A DNA stretch of 64,000 bases from Phorcus lineatus (lineage: Eukaryota > Mollusca > Gastropoda > Trochida > Trochidae). Position numbers and translations under genes: made by a program. Location: NCBI GenBank assembly GCA_921293015.1, contig OV121092.1, forward strand, positions 6,206,001-6,270,000. The letters run 5' to 3'. Positions 11,745 through 24,529 of this stretch are shown piece by piece. How positions within the stretch are numbered: the first letter of the stretch is position 1; the number at the start of each line of letters is the position of its first letter. The notes beneath the pieces are model-generated. The model saw only the letters and a list, made by a program, of their open reading frames with translations. It was not told the DNA's origin and did no database searches.

Positions 11745-12830
11745 ATTATTAATCATGAAACTAATATTCATGTAACAGGAAGGTCAATGGCATGCGACAA
11801 ACCATATGCAACAATTTAGCATTATCAGCTCAAAACATATGTTTAGAATGAAATTCAATCTAAAGCCTATACTTTGCATGTTTTGTAATTAAAACGCTTT
11901 AAAGACAAAAAAGCTCTGACATTAAGTAACTCTGATCAACATGCGATTTACGTAATAGCTTAAACAAGGGCGAAGATAAGATGATCCTTTCTAAATTTAT
12001 TTCATCTGTTTATGGCTTGATAATTCTTTAATAAGTTATTGTATTTTAATAAATTATCTATTGTTTATTATATTGTTCATTTAATAAATGTCCAATAATA
12101 GTTTATGTATGATGATTGATCGAGTTAATCAACAACATCCGGGCAAATGGAAGCATTCGGTCACTATACATTACTGGTTATTTTTTTTACCTCTTTAAAA
12201 GACTTGAGATAATAAAATCCGACTTCTTGGTGAAAAGCAGATGTTTTAAGAAATGAACTAAATCTCTTTTTTGCATCTTATATAACTGTCGTTATCTTTA
12301 TATTCTCACTGTTAACACTTTGAAAAAATAGACTAGAGAGGTTTTTTTATTTACTGTTTTATTTAGTATGACATAGCCAGTTCTTAATGGAATCATCTTA
12401 TAGAGTCACTTAACTGACAAGAATCGATGAGTTACATTTAGGCAAGACACTTGCAGATGATTAATCCTTCATTTGATTCTTTATATATGTACCCTCTATA
12501 CAGCATGCTATAGGTAAACAAATAAGGAACGATGGCAGACCTCCAAGACTGATGGCGCTATAGCTATTTGTTTGAGAATAGCTCTGTGAAAGGTTTTTGA
12601 AATTAAGAATTGCTGAAATAAATGTAGGAATTGTTCAGTGGCATGAAAACATTTTCACGTGATATCGTGTATTTATAAAAAAAATTATTCGTACTTTTAT
12701 TCTATGTGGTAATCAACATTTATTCTATGTGGATATCATAAGTCATGAGGGTGAGATTCTATTTACCATCCAAAATAATTGTTTCATTTCGTTTCCGTGA
12801 AAAATTTATATTTCTTAACACTGCACTTCT
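11745..12830. other. AT-rich stretch without a recognisable gene
   Basis: I see no gene or named repeat. Several poly-T and poly-A runs occur. Confidence 0.5.
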
Positions 12831-12837
12831 CTAAGAC

Positions 12838-13040
12838 TCTCGGTGCGGTGATGTCATAGTATTGTGACGTCGTCATGTTTATGACGTCATACCAGTGTGA
12901 TGTCATTACTTGATGGTGAAAACAATTGTGATGTCATGAACTTGACTGTAATAGGACATTGTTCCAAATCTACTGTCAAGATATCTACGATATCTCCTAT
13001 CGCTTGATCCTCCACAAGCGATATCTCCTGTGGAACACAG
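12838..13040 (+). repeat. TGACGTC-rich repeat R5, copy 1
   Basis: The copy has several TGACGTC or GATGTCAT motifs in about 120 bp, including GTTTATGACGTCAT, then AAAACAATTGTGATGTCATG. It ends with ACGATATCTCCTATCGCTTG. Related copies are at about 26265-26410 and, for the distal part only, 51165-51245. TGACGTCA matches a CREB/ATF site, but repetition in an interspersed element makes regulation uncertain. Confidence 0.6.
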
Positions 13041-13474
13041 TTTTAGATGATAAATAACTTACTTATATCTGACTTACTTATATAATAATTGTAACCACAG
13101 TTTAATACTTCAAATCCCCAGACACCCTCGTTGACACCCTGTTGAATGAATGGTTTATATTACCGTAGGTATTACTTATGATAAGTTGACTTAATTGTAT
13201 ATATGACCTCTTCTGTATATGTGAGCATTCCAATCATTGTTATGGTTAGGAAATATTTTCATTTCTCGAACAAAATACATATTGATGAACAAGCCATAAG
13301 AGTTAGTTTAACACGGCTCCTAAATATGAATGAACGCAGTGCCAGCCAAAATATTACAAATTCTAGATCAGTTCAGATGAATTCAAAGGCTTTGACAAGT
13401 GAAATTAGCCCCAGGTCATCTGCTGATTAACAGAAGTCTGTGTGCAGTCTTCAGAAATGGCTGAATCTTGCCGA

Positions 13475-13545
13475 CAAGGTTAACTCCAGAGAAGGCATAG
13501 CGCTGTCACCCCTCTACTCTGGCCCTGACATGTTCAATTAGGCAA
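13475..13545 (+). repeat. Dispersed short repeat R3, copy 3
   Basis: The best preserved copy: AAGGTTAACTCCAGAGAAGG, then GCGCTGTC, CTCTACTCTGGCCCTGACAT and GTTCAATTAGG. The CCAGA and TCTGG parts are mutually inverted and could form a short hairpin. Confidence 0.6.
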
Positions 13546-13862
13546 ACATTGATTATTGCATTCTGTTAATTGCTGTTCCTTGATTTCATTACATGCGATC
13601 TGGAATCCCAAAATGGCTATTAATCTTCCGAAACCCTTATACTCTTCACAAAACATTCTGATACATTTCTCCTAAATGTGTGCATGTTTTAAGGTTTGCG
13701 TTGTACGGTCATGATTATAGCATGTTTATGAATGCATGTTTAGCTGATTGTTTTTGTCAACTGATACGACTGATTCCATTGATCAAGCGTTGTCCACTGT
13801 CAAAATTATTGAGAACTTTCTGAAGGTATGCAAATCAGTGAAGACAAAAATTAACAGATAAA

Positions 13863-14286
13863 GTGGTGATGGATGAAGTTAATGTGTTTAACCAACCTGA
13901 TAAAGACTTTCATGTTAGATACGAAAACGTATGGAGATACCTAGGTTGTGAAAATCTTGTTAATAAGAAGTGCACGAAAACTTTTCAGGTTGTGGTTCCA
14001 TTATCGCCAGGTCAAGTACAGTATTGCTTGATGGCATGCTTCCGTTGGTTACTTTTAATACGGCGATCATAAGAATTAGACACACTAGTAACATCAATCC
14101 TAGCATGATTTATGGATTACCAATTTCAGTTGATTAGTGTTGATTACTGAGAAATGGCAAGGAGCATACTACGAGAGGAACAATCATGAATGCAATTATT
14201 TGTGTCACTTGGAAATTCATGAATTTCTTGGAAATGTACGCATTTGTATTCAGTACACATCACTGAATGCAGTGGAGAGCACTTAA
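13863..14286 (+). other. Two adjacent exon-like frames of unknown identity
   Basis: Frame one (13863-14072, 69 codons) reads DEVNVFNQPDKDFHVRYENV and onward, with C and W residues. Frame two (14134-14286, 50 codons, no start Met) reads EKWQGAYYERNNHECNYLCH and ends at a TAA. An AATTTCAG that could be a splice acceptor precedes frame two. A nearby upstream stretch (about 13755-13825) also reads sensibly and ends CTGAAGGTATGC, a plausible donor. I do not recognise the protein. Together they suggest a decayed multi-exon gene or element on the plus strand, but chance frames are not excluded. Confidence 0.25.
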
Positions 14287-14889
14287 GTGTCTTCACGTAG
14301 GACTCAGCAGAATTCTTTTCCAGCTAGCATTGTGACAGTGTTTTGCAATGAAAATTTTTTTATTTTTATTATACTTGTCGCAAGTGTAAATGCTTTGATT
14401 ATCATATATCTTATCTTGTGCCAATTACAATATATAAATATAAGCAATTTGGTTTAATGCAGATTGTTGAGGATGCCAGTTTCATGTTATAGAGAGACCG
14501 TTTCAGACCGAAGGCCACCAGATTCAGAGCACCCCTTCGCGAGGGCGATATACCGGGAATCTAGTAATTGCAGCTCCGATACTTACGACAGACGCATTTT
14601 TCATTGAGTTTATTACCTTTTTGTTTTTTCTCTAAGTGTAAACGGTATGCATTAGCTATTTTTATTTCATATACAGCTTGGAAATTTCTTGTGTTTTACG
14701 TCATGGCTTTTTCGAAAGAACGTGGTAAGGACTGACGCTCGACAAAGACATGGGGTCTTCTTTATTGAGGGCTGGAATGCATGCAGAGTTCTGAAAAGTG
14801 TTGCAAACGTCAGGGGAACGATTTCTGTGAGTGATAAACTATTTGTCATGCGTGCATTACAATTTGCCTTGCAAAATTAGGCATATGAC

Positions 14890-15860
14890 TTTAATGTAGC
14901 ATGACGCTAAATAAAGATGTCAATGATAATTAATTTTAAAATTTCAATAAATTGACACTCAATTGATACACACGGATATAAACCATTTTATACATTTTCT
15001 AATCGTTTGCAACTTGAATAAGGGGTGATTTAAATATTTCAGGATCTAAGAAGTTATTAAAATGTTTAATTTAGAATTAAATAAGTAAAAATGAAAGTCC
15101 TTCATTTCATCCGATTTAATTCTCCTGTAATTACCGATGTAATGTGTCCCCACGTTTTACACGTGTTTGTGAATGCATCATTCCAGTGGCTGCATTCGAT
15201 GCGATGCGTTGGTACAGAGGACACGATTCTGTAATACTATCATTTCCAGCTAAGAATCAAACCGTACCAGCCCTCTTAATGTTTTCGTGAAACCTTTCTT
15301 TTGCCCGGGAGTTTATATTAACATAATTTCACTGGGATTGAAATATTCCCACAGAACCATAGGAAATAAAAATAAACAATAAAAGTTCCCTTTTTGAGAC
15401 GTATAGTTCATTTACACTTTACTTGACCTTATAGTGTTGAATTGTTATTACACACAAGGGAGGGAAAGCTTTATATATACTATATACGAGTATGAAATTC
15501 TATTTTTCCATTTTTAGCAGTGTAATAAGGTAAAAGTCAATCATATATTACATTCATATTTTTTTTATTAAAGTAAAAGGGCTATCGCATTAGGATTTTA
15601 CAAAAGGCATCGGAGAATGATTAACGATTACATTTTATTTTAATCCTACCCTTTCATTCAAAATCATTCAAAACCTCAATATAGCTTATCATTTCACTTA
15701 AAGTTATGGAACCGGTATTAGTCACAAAACAATTAATCAGTATTGCTAATGCCTTTCCTTGATAAATGGTTCTTTTCACAGATATGCAACCACTTAAAGC
15801 CAATTATCGTTCAGTCTGGGAAAATTTATGGTTTTATTTTGTTAATATTCAACCCTGTTC
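14890..15860. other. AT-rich stretch without a recognisable gene
   Basis: I see no gene. The 63-codon frame at 14689-14880 just upstream has a slightly higher GC content but no recognisable motif and an equally long antisense frame. Confidence 0.5.
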
Positions 15861-15864
15861 TGTA

Positions 15865-16010
15865 AAGGAATAATTTGTCTGAATTGAAAAGGTATCAGTA
15901 TTGACAAGGAAAATATTCATAATGAGTTAAGTTATAATCAAAGTTGAATAATTTCGTCATTAGCAGGTGATATATTACATTCGATTTAAACAATCAAACA
16001 ATGAAATAGA
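15865..16010 (+). repeat. Paired repeat R4, copy 1
   Basis: The sequence around GTATCAGTATTGACAAGGAA, AGGTGATATAT and CAACAAT/CAATGAA landmarks recurs, diverged, at about 19440-19585. The order is colinear. No TIR was seen. Confidence 0.55.
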
Positions 16011-16384
16011 ACTCAATTACAATCAGAATGATATTTATTTTCTCTACTGATTGAAAATAATCGAGAATCTAATAATCTTTTTCAAACAATGAGGATAGTG
16101 AAGCTGCTGTCGCGGCTTAAAGAATATTGAATACGTAATAATGTGCATCGAAATTAAATATAGTTATATATTTTCAATTCTTCTTTATTTACCCGTTGTT
16201 AATTTTTACATTTTCTTTCGCTACTAATTTGATTGTTTGGCGATACTGATTTCATTTGGTTCATTTTATAGTCTTTACATATAATAATAAAAGTCATATC
16301 TAATTCCTTGTCAATATTCAATGCATTGATTTGGATATATGTCTTTATACAGTGAATTAAACCAGTATATTCCAAGAAGTTTGG

Positions 16385-17090
16385 TTTCAGGTGGTATACT
16401 TATGGAAATTCAGTAAAATTGAGAAATGAGCCATCTGTTTCCAGAAAGTCATTTTGAACTTAAGATTTGCTTTCAGTAATTGTTGAAGGAAAACAGTTTT
16501 TCTACCAGTCAAGATCCTGCCATGAGTCCAAAGAAATTCGCTTCCGGAATTATTAACAGTTATTTTACTTTTTAATTTGGCCCATGCGTCAAACACATCT
16601 TTCCAGAAACGGTTTTTTAATGAAATATCTTTTTAGATAATTTGATCCCATACTATTAGATTTAAAACAGTAGCTGGTAAAAGACGTTTAGTTAGAGGAT
16701 TTAACTTGTTATTCCTAGTATCTTCAAATCCAGGAAATGTTTTAATATAGTATAGTTTCTAATATCAATGGTGCCTTTACCGCCGTGTTAATAGTTTCGC
16801 ACTATCAATTTCCTCATTACTTTATCTCCAAATAATAATAAGAAACATTTTTGTTGTAATGTATTATTCACATCGACCTTTGGGTTACGAATTGATGTAA
16901 ATAGATGTTTTAGTGTTGGTAATATAAGACTTTTAAGAACAGTTATTCTACCCATAGGCGTGAGATCTCTCCAAGACCATTGATTCATTTGGTCACCTAC
17001 TAGCTTAAGCTTTTCTGTTTCTTTTTCTTACTACCATTTCTGTCACATTATGTTGAAATTGTATATCAAGAAAAGTGAACGAACCCTGTG
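16385..17090 (-). mobile_element. Degenerate L1-like LINE, 3' end of the reverse-transcriptase ORF
   Basis: Three minus-strand segments in different frames together match the region just downstream of the reverse-transcriptase palm in L1-type non-LTR retrotransposons. Upstream (about 17070-17030) is a FLDIQFQHNVTEMV segment. Next (16988-16788) is a frame with WSWRDLTPMGRITVLKSLIL, the typical WSxRxLTPxGRIxVxKSL motif. At about 16790-16720, GGKGTIDIRNY corresponds to the GGLxxxDL motif. The last part (16620-16387) has RFWKDVFDAWAKLKSK and a LWTHGRI segment matching the C-terminal fW.dvf and plW.N.ri motifs. Stops and frameshifts separate the pieces. The catalytic YADD region and endonuclease are absent, so it is 5'-truncated and dead. 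Confidence 0.85.
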
Positions 17091-17099
17091 TCCAAATCC

Positions 17100-18460
17100 A
17101 TGCCTAGTGCGTCACAATATTTTGTTGAGGGAATTTCATGATCCAATCCATATCACTTGCTTTTTCAATTAGTGTATATATTTTCGCTTATTAAATTATA
17201 TAAATTATTTTTGTATTTTTAGGAAATTGGGTCAAGAGGTATTCAAAATCAAGCATTACAGTACTTTTGACTTTTTCATATTTTCGTAACATATGCAAAA
17301 ATTTCGCCTTGCCTGCCAATTCTTGTAATTTTGAAACAAGAATAGGGCGTATACGTTAACTAAAACGCTGGTGGTTATGCCTGTTTAGAAGTATCTTGTA
17401 CACTTTTAAGAATGATGAATTATACATAGCATCAATACCGAATTATGTCTTAGAATGGAAACTTATAAATTTGCATTATTTTTTACCTCTTTCAGGAAAC
17501 TATGATTAAATACAAATTTACAAAAAGTATATGAAATTAATGAAAAATGTGCCTATTGTATTATCAATATCATTGCTGAAAAATACATGAGTGGTTAAAA
17601 TGTTCACTAAGGTACTGTTAATTGTAATTATTTAGTCAATTTGATTTCTTTGTAAAGTGGATAAGAATGACACATCCTATCAAAGTGTGAGAGATCAAAA
17701 CCTGGTATGTAAGTAATAACAATTTACGCTTGTGTTTAGTCAATGTGTAAAATCAAGTTTCGACTTCGATGCCAAAATGATTAGTTGAATATTATCATTA
17801 AAATAACTTCAATGAGTTTGTCAATCTAAATTCAATTCCATCCTCAAGGAGTTAAAAACTACCAACAATTTTTAGTACTAATTACAAACTGAGGTTTTAT
17901 TATTATACTAATTATCCTGCGTCATTTGTTATGGATATCACTCAGTAAAAACGATCACAAGAGAAGTAAATAAATGTAAAGTGATTTTTTAAGTTTAATT
18001 TCAGCATGTTGCTTCAGTAAAAGACCCCAGTTTTCTTGACATTATATTTACTTGAGTTATGCATAGCCTAAAACAAAATTGATGTGTAAATTAAAGTTGC
18101 AATTGTATGCATTTGCATATCTAATTTGCATTTAAAACGGGAGTGATTGTTTGATATGATAAAAGTTCAGCTGTCAAATATCTGATTCTGAAATATATAA
18201 GCTCCATTTATTCGTTTGGAACACATTTCAATCAGTGTACAATTGTATCCCTGTTATCTGATGATTAATCAATTGAGTTACTTTGACTTTCAAAAAACTA
18301 GGATCATTGATGAATTCAAAATGTAGACTTTTCATGTTCCTCATATAATTTATGTATCAACCAGATATTCATATAGAACTTCAACCAAATAAACTAAGTT
18401 AACTATAGCTATATTAGTTAAGTTGTTCCATATGATGACTATATTATATCCTGCAATGTA
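17100..18460. other. Stretch without a recognisable gene
   Basis: No gene is seen. Two copies of ATTTGCAT (18111-18118 and 18124-18131) lie 13 bp apart, start to start, and match the octamer bound by POU proteins. In AT-rich DNA this can be chance. Confidence 0.5.
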
Positions 18461-18463
18461 TTT

Positions 18464-18739
18464 TTATGTATAATTAACATCAGAGGATAAAAAGACGATT
18501 TTCACTTTGCTATATTTGTCTTCCCAGTTATAGAAATACCATGACACATCTCCAGGGTTAATTGGGTGTCTTTTCCTGTCTACACCAACGGTTAATCTAC
18601 GGTTACATTTGTTGACGGTGGATGTCGATTGCCAAATGCAGATGTTCTTTAGAAAGCCAGAAGAAAACTCTTTGGGCTTTTCTGGTGTATGCATCGATTT
18701 CAAGAGTATTGATTTTGGCTGTCGAGTTTGACCAAACAA
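18464..18739 (-). other. 91-codon ORF of unknown nature
   Basis: The frame reads plausibly in its second half, for example RRLTVGVDRKRHPINPGDVS followed by WYFYNWEDKYSK. Upstream on the same strand a second frame (about 18778-18600) reads MPGNQKMIRSLGRLVWSNST and then AQRVFFWLSKEHLHLAIDI, overlapping in another frame. Two overlapping protein-like frames point to a frameshifted coding remnant, perhaps of a mobile element. I do not recognise a family. No splice sites were identified with confidence. Confidence 0.25.
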
Positions 18740-19439
18740 GTCTGCCTAAACTTCTGATCATTTTCTGATTCCCTGGCATTTTGAGTTACTTTTACAAGGA
18801 AAAATCTTGTTTTTTTCATTTCATAACCTTGAAGAGGATATGAACCTGTTATGGTTGATTTATTTAATCACAGCCAATGACCGGCGGTTAGCAAACAAGG
18901 CATGTAACCATTGTATTATCTTTTGTGGTGCTTTAACGAAAAGGCTAGATCATTAATGTGATTGTCTAAGATTGTGTATGATGTACTGGTATCCACTTAT
19001 ATGGCTATATATGTGAATATACGACAAAAAAGAAAATAATACGTCTTACTTCTGAAGCTTTTGAAAAAGATTGGAAACGATGGTTAACTTGACCAGGTCT
19101 CTTTTTACTATATTGCTTACCAGCTCTCTTTATTTATGATCATAACACCTATCCGCAAAATGGAATATGTGATAACAAAAGGTTGTATTGTTGCTAATTG
19201 TTTCAGCTCCATCGGATATTGAAACTCATATAATAGCGGTCAACTAAGCTATGCACACACGACAACGTGCCTCCAATTTCAACAATCTGCTAACTAAATA
19301 TTGGCATCGAGATACCCCATGCCCTGATGAATGGTTCATTTCACAAACTTGATGTCACCAGAATCCAATAAAAGTTGACTGTTGGGAAATTTATCATTTC
19401 ACTCAGTTAGGTTTTATCCCTTTTCTGACAATAAATAAT

Positions 19440-19585
19440 ATTTTACTGAAATTGAAAACGTATCAGTATTGACAAAGCTAATATTTATGTTGGGTTTTGC
19501 TAAATCTATCGTTATGTAATTGGCTCATTATCGAGTGATATATAAGGCTCTATTTTAAACCAACAAATGACGAAACCGAAATGAG
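19440..19585 (+). repeat. Paired repeat R4, copy 2
   Basis: Landmarks ACGTATCAGTATTGACAAAG, CGAGTGATATAT and CCAACAAATGACGAAA match the order in 15865-16010. Confidence 0.55.
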
Positions 19586-20516
19586 TTAAAACGGATTTAT
19601 ACAAGGATTTATTAAGAGTCTGTCATTAAAAACACTTGAAATTGTGAAAGGTTTTTAAGGCAGTTGCGATAGTTAAATGACCTTGTTGTCTTTTGTTTAA
19701 GCAAACCCAATAAGTGATTTGTTTAAAGTGGGTATGTTTCATAAATTTCATGTATGTGGCTTCAATAAGACCGGAGTCGCCTTTCTAAAGTTACATTTTA
19801 TTTCCCCAAAATACCCTATGATATTTTCTTTTTTTCAATTGTAAATGAAAAACGATAAACAATAATATATATTCAAAATTTGATTTCAATAACAGATTAG
19901 AACAAGAAAATTAAAATACCTGCAGTTTATAAGCCTTTCGGTCAACTTTCGGCCAATTTTATCTTGAGATAACACTATAAAAGCAAATGTATTTTCTACC
20001 ACAAGAGTTACCCTGATATACAATTATGATGTCTTTCATGCTAAACAGTTCATTTGAATTGTTCAATCATAAACAAATCATGATGGTGAGTATACATTAC
20101 TTGAACATGCATTCGTTAAAGAATTTAAAGCATCCTCTATGCATCCCATATTAAGCAGTATAAGAACTGCCATGTTTTAAAAAAATCAAGTTTGAAGAAT
20201 AAGACCACTGGAACTGGTGAATATGAAAGCATCTGACTTTTCATTAAAAGCATTCATGAAGCATTGGAATACAAGTCCAGTTGCGAGTCCTTGAGGTCAG
20301 AGGTTGACAAGAACTATCTCCCGATATTGCAGTTATGTATCATGATTTAAAACTTTGAAATATCTGATATAAAACAGTTTGGTTTATGTGTCTCGAAATG
20401 AATTGATACATTTGAAGAATATAATAAATAACTCGGTAATTGACCTAAGAATTTCAGCTTCCCACTAACAAGTGATGAAATCAGGAAACAGCCATCACCG
20501 GCACGAAATAATCGAT

Positions 20517-20610
20517 GCTCTACTAATTGAACATGTCAAGACCAGACAAGAGGGATGACAATGAAAAGGCCGTCTCTGGGTTTAACCATGTGGACAGCAC
20601 TGATCAATTC
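20517..20610 (-). repeat. Dispersed short repeat R3, copy 4 (inverted)
   Basis: On the minus strand it reads GGTTAAACCCAGAGACGGCC, then TGTCTGGTCTTGACATGTTC and AATTAG. It is the only copy on this strand. Confidence 0.6.
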
Positions 20611-22809
20611 TCCTAAGGTTAATTTCACCAGTCACCCTAGTCTCTCAAAAGTTACCATGTTAGTAAAATGTCACCGAGGATCGAAGTCCGACAAAATAAA
20701 TATCTCGATTGCATTTTCAGCTCAGCCTTGAATTTAGTAATTAGTGATGATATGTAGATATAAGTTTGCTAACCACATGTTGCAGTATTTATTAATTCTG
20801 AACCTTTGCAAGCCAATTTCGTTTTGAAAATCTAATGTGTGTTAAAATAATACCATAAACATTATCTATCAATTATTATCTTGTTGATAATAAATCATCT
20901 GGCATCAATGACATTTTTTCGGCATGTTAACGTCTTGCTTGAAAACAAATAGATAAAACACATGGCAAAACGAAATCAACCATTCTTTATAAGTATTTGA
21001 TAATAAAGTATCACTGTTGGCTGTTACTAAGTGTAATGTTATGAAATAAACTATATTGAATTTATTTGATGATTGTTTCTTTCAGTAAGGAGTTGACATT
21101 GCAATTATAACTAGGGTAATATTGTTTGTGGCGCTTTGAGCATGCCCCTTTGTTGTGGAGTCCAGTGCAATATAAGTATCCTCATTATCATTATCATAAT
21201 AATTTGGAGTAAATACACTAGAAAATGCAACTTATAATATAATCTAATGGGCGTTACATGTGTGATCTAATTTCAAGTATAACATGTCACAATATGTGGA
21301 GATTGTTTAAACATTGTGGACAATGTTTAAACATGTATTTTTCATAGCAGCACTGCCACAGTTTCTGATAGATTGAAAAGATCACAGGAATCTGTGCATG
21401 CTTGCATGAATTTATAAGTAAAGCTATACTCTGATCAAATTCTGAACCCTTCCCCCAGACACAAATCCTGACATTGAGGACAATTGATTAGGCAAAAATA
21501 AATAATTTCGTGGTTCTTGTTTCTCAACCCACCCTATTTTTCAGTCCCGACCCTAAAAATGTTTCTTGCGAACTGTTTTTGTTTTATAATCTTGATGAAT
21601 CATAATTTGCCCAACATATATATGATTGTACAAACAGAACTAAAATTAGTCAGTTCTTGATGTTATGTTCTTACTGATGAGCTCTCATTAAATGTTCAAA
21701 TGGCTGCATCATTTAAACACGTGTTCATCTCAAATGGATATACAACACAACAAAAAAAAGTTTTTAAAACTTCCTTCCTCTTTACCCTAATTCTGACCTT
21801 ATGCTGTAAAATGACATTGTTTGTCAAACTAAAATGAAAGGTCAACGTGACAATAGACATGATATTCAAAGTCTATGGTACAAGTGCACTTAACTAAGAA
21901 TATATGCGCCATCCCAAATGGTAATATGGACACAAATGAAATATTAAAATGAAGGATATGGTCTTTAGAATCTTTTTGAATTACCAATAGCTTTTATTTA
22001 CGGTTTGTTTGGCATTTTTTCATCGACTTACAAACGGAAACTACACTTTTGTTGAGGATAAATGTCACAACAATGTACTAGCCCTTTTGAAATGAGCTGT
22101 CGGACGCATGTGTTAAAACAATCTGAATCAGCTGACAATACCATGCTACTGATCGCTATGGTAATCAAGGGAGTGAACGTGCATCGCCTTTTAATAGCCT
22201 ATTAATTGCAACATCAAGATGGCAATCGAAGAAAAGGTATTAACATCAAGGCCAACGCATGGTGTAATTGCTAAGAGGCGCTTTAGAATTCAAGTCACAA
22301 TTCTGATCAGCCATGTCAAATTTTGTTGGATTCTGAGAAATTAATCACTTGTCGGATATATAGTTTTTTAATGTGATACGATCTTGATTATATTAGTTAA
22401 TGGCTGTCAATGTATAAAATAATACTGTTTTATATATTTTGATAATGTCAAAGAAAGATTTACTTTCATTAATAAGAATTACTTAAGAAAGGAGAAAGGA
22501 GGATGGGACACTATATCTTATGATATACTCGAATGACTTATAAAGCAAACATTTACTGTGCCTCATGTACACGTAGTGTTCACACCATCAGCTTTGATCT
22601 GATCTGATTGATTTGATCTATATTAATATTCGGAAAACCTCACGAACAAAATTTTTTGTAACATATATGCACATTGCATGTATTGCGTTCAAAATATTTA
22701 ATGCTGGAAGTCTACATGAAGTGTCTTTACCATCATTTACATTGATTTATACTGAAATATGTGATGAAAGGCATTGTAAAAACGCTAAAAGCAGACAATA
22801 GATACTCTT

Positions 22810-24220
22810 TGTTTACATGTGTGAAAGTGTTACATCGAGGTAACCTTAACAAATCAGTCAGATGGTGATGGCTAAGCTTTACTTTATGTAGAACATCATG
22901 AATTTTTTAGGTTATTGTAAAAAAGATGTAGTTCTAAATTTAAAGTATGTTAAACAATTAATTATTTCAGAATCCTAAGATGCATACGTATGCTTTATGA
23001 AGCAACCAAAAAGCTCTGCACCTGAACAAGATGATATCTTTTTAAAATTCTTCAGATAATTATGTTAATTTTAATGACATTTGATTATAAATGAAATTTG
23101 AATCGACTAATTGAATTTGAGGGACACCGATTTTGAAAGATTAGAACCAACTGAAACTCTTATTGTTTATTATATACTATAAGATATTGTACTACAATGT
23201 TAGTTAATAAAAATGAAAATAACTATACCTTTTTTTTAAATTTGTAAATAATACTGTGAACAATATTTTATTTAAATTTCCAATACTGTTTTGGCAACCT
23301 TAAACTTGAAAATCCGAGAGAATTGAATCCTATTTGATACCAACCTTCCAAATTTGTTTGTCAGCTTGTAACCTCAAGACCTCAAAAGGATTAGAAATCG
23401 AAGCGGAATTGACATTGCTGGATACATGTGAAAGGGCCTAAGCAAGATTGTGGCAATTTACACAATCTTTTTCAAGCAGTGATATGTAGCTCAAATGTTA
23501 ACACATTTGCCGAGTTCCAGTTTTCCTTTGCCATTCGGCCTCAAATTAAACGTGAATTTCCTTTTACAACTTTAAACCTATGGTTGTAATCTCCTGTCAT
23601 TCATTATAGTCCCAATATTGATATTTACCCTAATACCTTAATTGCGTTAGTATTGCATAGTTAAAATAGAAATTCATTCTAAATACATCAAAAGCAACTT
23701 AAAAATTTTTCTAGAATATTCAAATGGAAAATGCAAATTTAGATATCATTTAATTCATAATCACAGATTTCATGGCATTTACTTTCAGAACTATGCGTGT
23801 TTAAAGTGCACTATAATGGAAGAATAATTACAGTATTTCAGAATCAATATTCAGTGCAGCTAAAATTGAATATAGTTATCCATCCATGATTGTTAATAAC
23901 AAAAACTATTTCAAAATCAATTGTCATTACATGGGACAGGAAAAGTAACTTCAAGATATTTATTTAAATTTAAATTATAGAGAATTTGAACATTTCGTCC
24001 AGCAATCATGTATGTATCATTTTGTCCCTTCATTGGTTGTTCATGATTTCATATTCCAGTGTTACAAATGCAGGGACAGTCGTTTTGTTATGTATCTATT
24101 GTTGATTCTAAGAAAGTCAGTTCTTGATAGTGATTTACATGTAGTAGGTTATAAAACACAGCTTTATATGAATTTCAATTTCTTTTTCACTATTCCTTGA
24201 TTCAAGCAAATACAAAAATA
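22810..24220. other. Stretch without a recognisable gene
   Basis: AT-rich, with short frames only. No repeat partner was identified in this window. Confidence 0.5.
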
Positions 24221-24223
24221 TTA

Positions 24224-24490
24224 TTATCCAAGGAAGTGTGTCATAAGACTTTTACGAAATGAGTGTGAATGTTTGTATTGGTAAAAGTGATATCATACGC
24301 ATTCTTAGTGAAACAATTTCTTCGTTGCATTCAAATTGCTCAGAAACTGCTTTTCTTGAGACAAACGGCTAAAGTGACTTTGTAAACAATGGTTTTATGA
24401 CATCAAAAATGACAGAATCCAGTCTCTCGCACTGAAACAATCGTGGCCAGGCAAAAGTGATATTGAAAATATGTCACTATGTACATGTAT
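24224..24490 (+). mobile_element. Truncated TTATTACCC-type element H1
   Basis: It begins TTATTATCCAAGGAAGTGTG and follows element H3 (45126-45497) through GACTTTTACGAAATGAGTGT. The right hairpin arm is lost, and H3-like sequence resumes at AATGGTTTTATGACATCA, ending near GATATTGAAAATATGTCAC. The right terminus is missing. Confidence 0.65.
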
Positions 24491-24492
24491 GG

Positions 24493-24524
24493 TTCACCAT
24501 ATAAGTTATAACTTATATGGTGAA
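24493..24524. repeat. Perfect 32-bp palindrome
   Basis: The left half TTCACCATATAAGTTA is the exact reverse complement of the right half, with no spacer. It follows immediately after the truncated element H1, so it may have formed during that rearrangement. Confidence 0.95.
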
Positions 24525-24529
24525 TTGCC

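Larger units (their letters stand above)
18745..21930. other. Stretch without a recognisable gene
   Basis: Apart from the R4 copy at 19440-19585 and the R3 copy at 20517-20610, I see nothing assignable. Confidence 0.5.

Noticed and set aside
18111..18131. Pair of ATTTGCAT octamers as an enhancer
   Set aside because: A good match to the POU octamer, but two copies in AT-rich DNA without a neighbouring gene are not enough.
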